A stretch of DNA of 7,890 nucleotides from Candidatus Planktophila sp. (GTDB lineage: Bacteria; Actinomycetota; Actinomycetes; Nanopelagicales; Nanopelagicaceae). Positions 6,594-7,890 of the stretch are shown here, piece by piece (within the stretch, counting starts at the first letter, position 1; the number at the start of each line of letters is the position of its first letter). The stretch is taken from the NCBI GenBank assembly GCA_030832135.1, contig JAURJS010000017.1, positions 1-7,890 on the forward strand, given 5' to 3'. A program made the position numbers and the translations under genes. The notes below the pieces were generated by a model. That model was not told the DNA's origin. It worked only from the letters and a program-made list of their open reading frames with translations, and searched no databases.

Positions 6594-6776
6594 ATGAAAT
6601 TCACCGTGGCATCTGGACATCCCAGCGATGAAGAGCTTTTAGCTCTCCATGCTGTCTTAAATAATCGCAAACCGGTAGAACTTAAAGCTGTGATCAAGCG
6701 AAGCGTCTTCGGCTTGCCACAACTACGTCAGCCACTGCCTCATCAAGTGACCTTCGGCGCACGGAAGTTCGACTAA
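6594..6776 (+). CDS. accE: Acyl-CoA carboxylase epsilon subunit
   Basis: A 60-residue protein whose start codon follows the accD stop with no gap. FTVASGHPSDEELLALHAVLNN (3-24) matches the conserved VxxGxPxxEELAALxAVL helix of the actinobacterial ACC epsilon family. The C-terminal part ends with a Pro/Gly-containing segment (about 44-60), comparable to the usual R-PL-PGP-W tail, but with Phe in place of Trp and a degraded ending. These small subunits bind the alpha and beta subunits and stimulate activity of the Streptomyces and Mycobacterium complexes. The position between accD and maf is where accE occurs in relatives, which strongly supports the call despite its short length. It overlaps maf by one base (TAATG). 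Confidence 0.85.
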   Translation: MKFTVASGHPSDEELLALHAVLNNRKPVELKAVIKRSVFGLPQLRQPLPHQVTFGARKFD

Positions 6777-7378
6777 TGCCACGTATTGTCCTCGCCTCAC
6801 AATCGACATCTCGTAAACGTCTCCTCGAAGGCGCTGGCCTTAAGCCCACCATCATTGTCAGTCATGTTGATGAAGAGACAGAGTTCTTCAATTCAATGAC
6901 ACCTGAGGATATGGTGATTGCACTTGCCGTCTCTAAAGCTCACACGGTGCGAGAGCAGATTGATTACCCAGCAATCATCATCGGCTGTGATTCAACCTTT
7001 GATGTTGATGGGATCTCTTTTGGAAAGCCTGGAACACCTGAAGTTGCAATCGAACGCGCCAAGAAGATTAGTGGCCGCACAGGTTTACTCCACACTGGCC
7101 ACTGCATTATCGATACCGCGCAAGGAATTGAGATAGCAGATCGTGTGACAACCAAAGTCACCTTCACCGATATGAGTGATGAAGAGATTCATGACTATGT
7201 AGCCTCAGGTGAGCCGCTTCATGTTGCCGGCGGATTCACACTTGATGGCTTTGGATCCCCCTTCATCCCAGTCATTGAGGGCGATTACACAAATGTTGTA
7301 GGGCTATCAATGCCTTTTCTGCTTAAGGCCATGAAGCAACTTGGATATTCTTGGCCACAGGTAAAGGAGATGCAATGA
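6776..7378 (+). CDS. maf: Maf family nucleoside triphosphate pyrophosphatase
   Basis: Maf proteins hydrolyse nucleoside triphosphates (dTTP/UTP/CTP or modified nucleotides) to monophosphate and pyrophosphate, a housecleaning role sometimes linked to septum inhibition; cytosolic. The 200-residue length is typical. The motifs are [18 protein letters not shown] (4-21, the LASxSxxR nucleotide loop), SHVDEETEF (29-37), [12 protein letters not shown]...GKPG (67-85, with the catalytic Asp71), [15 protein letters not shown] (98-112), a [14 protein letters not shown] segment (about 142-155) and [15 protein letters not shown] (165-179). The start ATG shares one base with the accE stop, and GGAAG lies 8 nt upstream (6763-6767). 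Maf between accE and the alpha subunit is the usual actinobacterial order; why it rides with carboxylase genes is not evident from sequence. Substrate preference is not assigned. Confidence 0.92.
   Translation: MPRIVLASQSTSRKRLLEGAGLKPTIIVSHVDEETEFFNSMTPEDMVIALAVSKAHTVREQIDYPAIIIGCDSTFDVDGISFGKPGTPEVAIERAKKISGRTGLLHTGHCIIDTAQGIEIADRVTTKVTFTDMSDEEIHDYVASGEPLHVAGGFTLDGFGSPFIPVIEGDYTNVVGLSMPFLLKAMKQLGYSWPQVKEMQ
7363..7370 (+). promoter_or_regulatory. Shine-Dalgarno sequence of the carboxylase alpha subunit gene
   Basis: AAAGGAGA, containing AGGAG at 7365-7369, lies 5 nt before the ATG at 7375 and inside the end of maf. It is the strongest ribosome binding site in the window and decides the start of the following gene. 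It contrasts with the SD-free accD start at the head of the same operon. Confidence 0.8.
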
Positions 7379-7890
7379 AGCGCGTTCTGATAGCAAACCG
7401 AGGCGAGATTGCCCTACGAGTTATCCGTGCATGTAAAGACCACGGTCTTGAATCTATTGCTATGTACTCAGAGGAAGATCGTGATGCCCTCCATGTGAAG
7501 AGCGCGGATTTTGCCTATTCACTTGAAGGTACTGTTGCTAAAGACACATACCTCAACATTCCGAAGATTATTGCCCTAGCAAAGCGTGCTGGAGCGGATG
7601 CCGTTCATCCTGGTTACGGATTCCTCTCGGAGAATGCCGACTTCGCTCAGGCAGTTATCGATGCTGAGATGATCTGGATTGGTCCATCCCCGGCTGCAAT
7701 CAGCGCGCTTGGAGATAAGGTCTCAGCTCGCCGCATCGCAGCAGCTGCGGGTGCGCCATTGGTGGCAGGAACTAAAGATCCGGTTGAGAGCGCAGAAGAA
7801 GTTGTTGCATTTGCGAAGGAACATGGCTTGCCGGTTGCCATCAAAGCTGCCTTCGGTGGCGGTGGACGAGGCCTTAAAGTCGCTCGCACA
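7375..7890 (+). CDS. accA: Acyl-CoA carboxylase alpha subunit, biotin carboxylase domain (N-terminal part)
   Basis: The first 172 residues are present; the frame runs off the right edge without a stop. The sequence opens [19 protein letters not shown] (2-20), the biotin carboxylase N-terminal fold. It continues through [18 protein letters not shown] (74-91) and [18 protein letters not shown] (102-119), and reaches the ATP-grasp glycine loop at [15 protein letters not shown] (155-169, with ATP-binding Lys157). This domain uses ATP and bicarbonate to carboxylate biotin. In Actinobacteria the same chain normally continues into a C-terminal biotin carrier domain, the BirA substrate; that part is outside the window. 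ATGA overlap with maf and a good SD indicate one operon. The name follows actinobacterial usage (AccA2/AccA3), not E. coli AccA, which is a different subunit. Pyruvate or methylcrotonyl carboxylase are less likely given accD/accE upstream. Confidence 0.93.
   Translation, partial: MKRVLIANRGEIALRVIRACKDHGLESIAMYSEEDRDALHVKSADFAYSLEGTVAKDTYLNIPKIIALAKRAGADAVHPGYGFLSENADFAQAVIDAEMIWIGPSPAAISALGDKVSARRIAAAAGAPLVAGTKDPVESAEEVVAFAKEHGLPVAIKAAFGGGGRGLKVART

Noticed and set aside
7647..7889. 80-residue reverse-strand frame rich in Ala and Pro
   Set aside because: It is the complement of the biotin carboxylase domain, whose sense frame is unmistakable.
1..7890. Novel defence system, mobile element or CRISPR array
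   Set aside because: Every coding stretch matches a housekeeping or envelope family, no direct repeats or transposase-like frames were seen, and the gene order is the standard actinobacterial one.

Overview
The window looks like a compact, mid-GC actinobacterial chromosome segment. The order birA - accD - accE - maf - biotin carboxylase, with purK/purE behind birA, is the arrangement I know from Actinobacteria (for example Mycobacterium tuberculosis accA3/maf/accE5/accD5/birA/purK/purE). The acyl-CoA carboxylase epsilon subunit is itself an actinobacterial hallmark. The moderate base composition, near-zero spacers and overlapping genes suggest a streamlined lineage such as the freshwater Nanopelagicales (acI). 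That taxon is an inference; only 'actinobacterium' is well supported.

Layout. (1) 1-128 (-): N-terminus of a family 2 glycosyltransferase that runs off the left edge, divergent across 36 bp from (2) 165-1277 (+), a membrane-anchored LytR-CpsA-Psr (LCP) protein. (3) 1305-2615 (+): UDP-glucose 6-dehydrogenase. These three form a cell-envelope polysaccharide block. (4) 2617-5003 (-): birA-purK-purE, tightly overlapping, ending one base from the ugd stop. It covers biotin protein ligation and the bicarbonate-dependent carboxylation step of purine synthesis. (5) 5022-7890 (+): accD-accE-maf-accA, with a carboxyltransferase, a small epsilon subunit, a Maf nucleotide pyrophosphatase, and the biotin carboxylase end of the alpha subunit, which runs off the right edge.

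Functional logic. BirA attaches biotin to the carrier domain expected at the C-terminus of the alpha subunit. That subunit plus AccD and AccE makes malonyl- or methylmalonyl-CoA for lipid synthesis. BirA and the carboxylase operon diverge from an 18-bp spacer that appears to hold one shared -10 element read in both directions.

Regulatory reading. Several transcription-unit starts have a TANNNT hexamer 6-7 nt before the start codon, which is what leaderless actinobacterial mRNAs look like. Two internal operon genes (purE and the biotin carboxylase) instead have Shine-Dalgarno sequences. The convergent ugd/purE junction carries two oppositely oriented hairpin terminators written into the last codons of purE. 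I revise three starts (LCP, purK, birA) to downstream GTG codons. No stretch over 300 bases lacks a gene. I see no RNA genes, mobile elements, CRISPR arrays or riboswitches. I did not find a new defence or metabolic system; the unusual content is in the gene boundaries.
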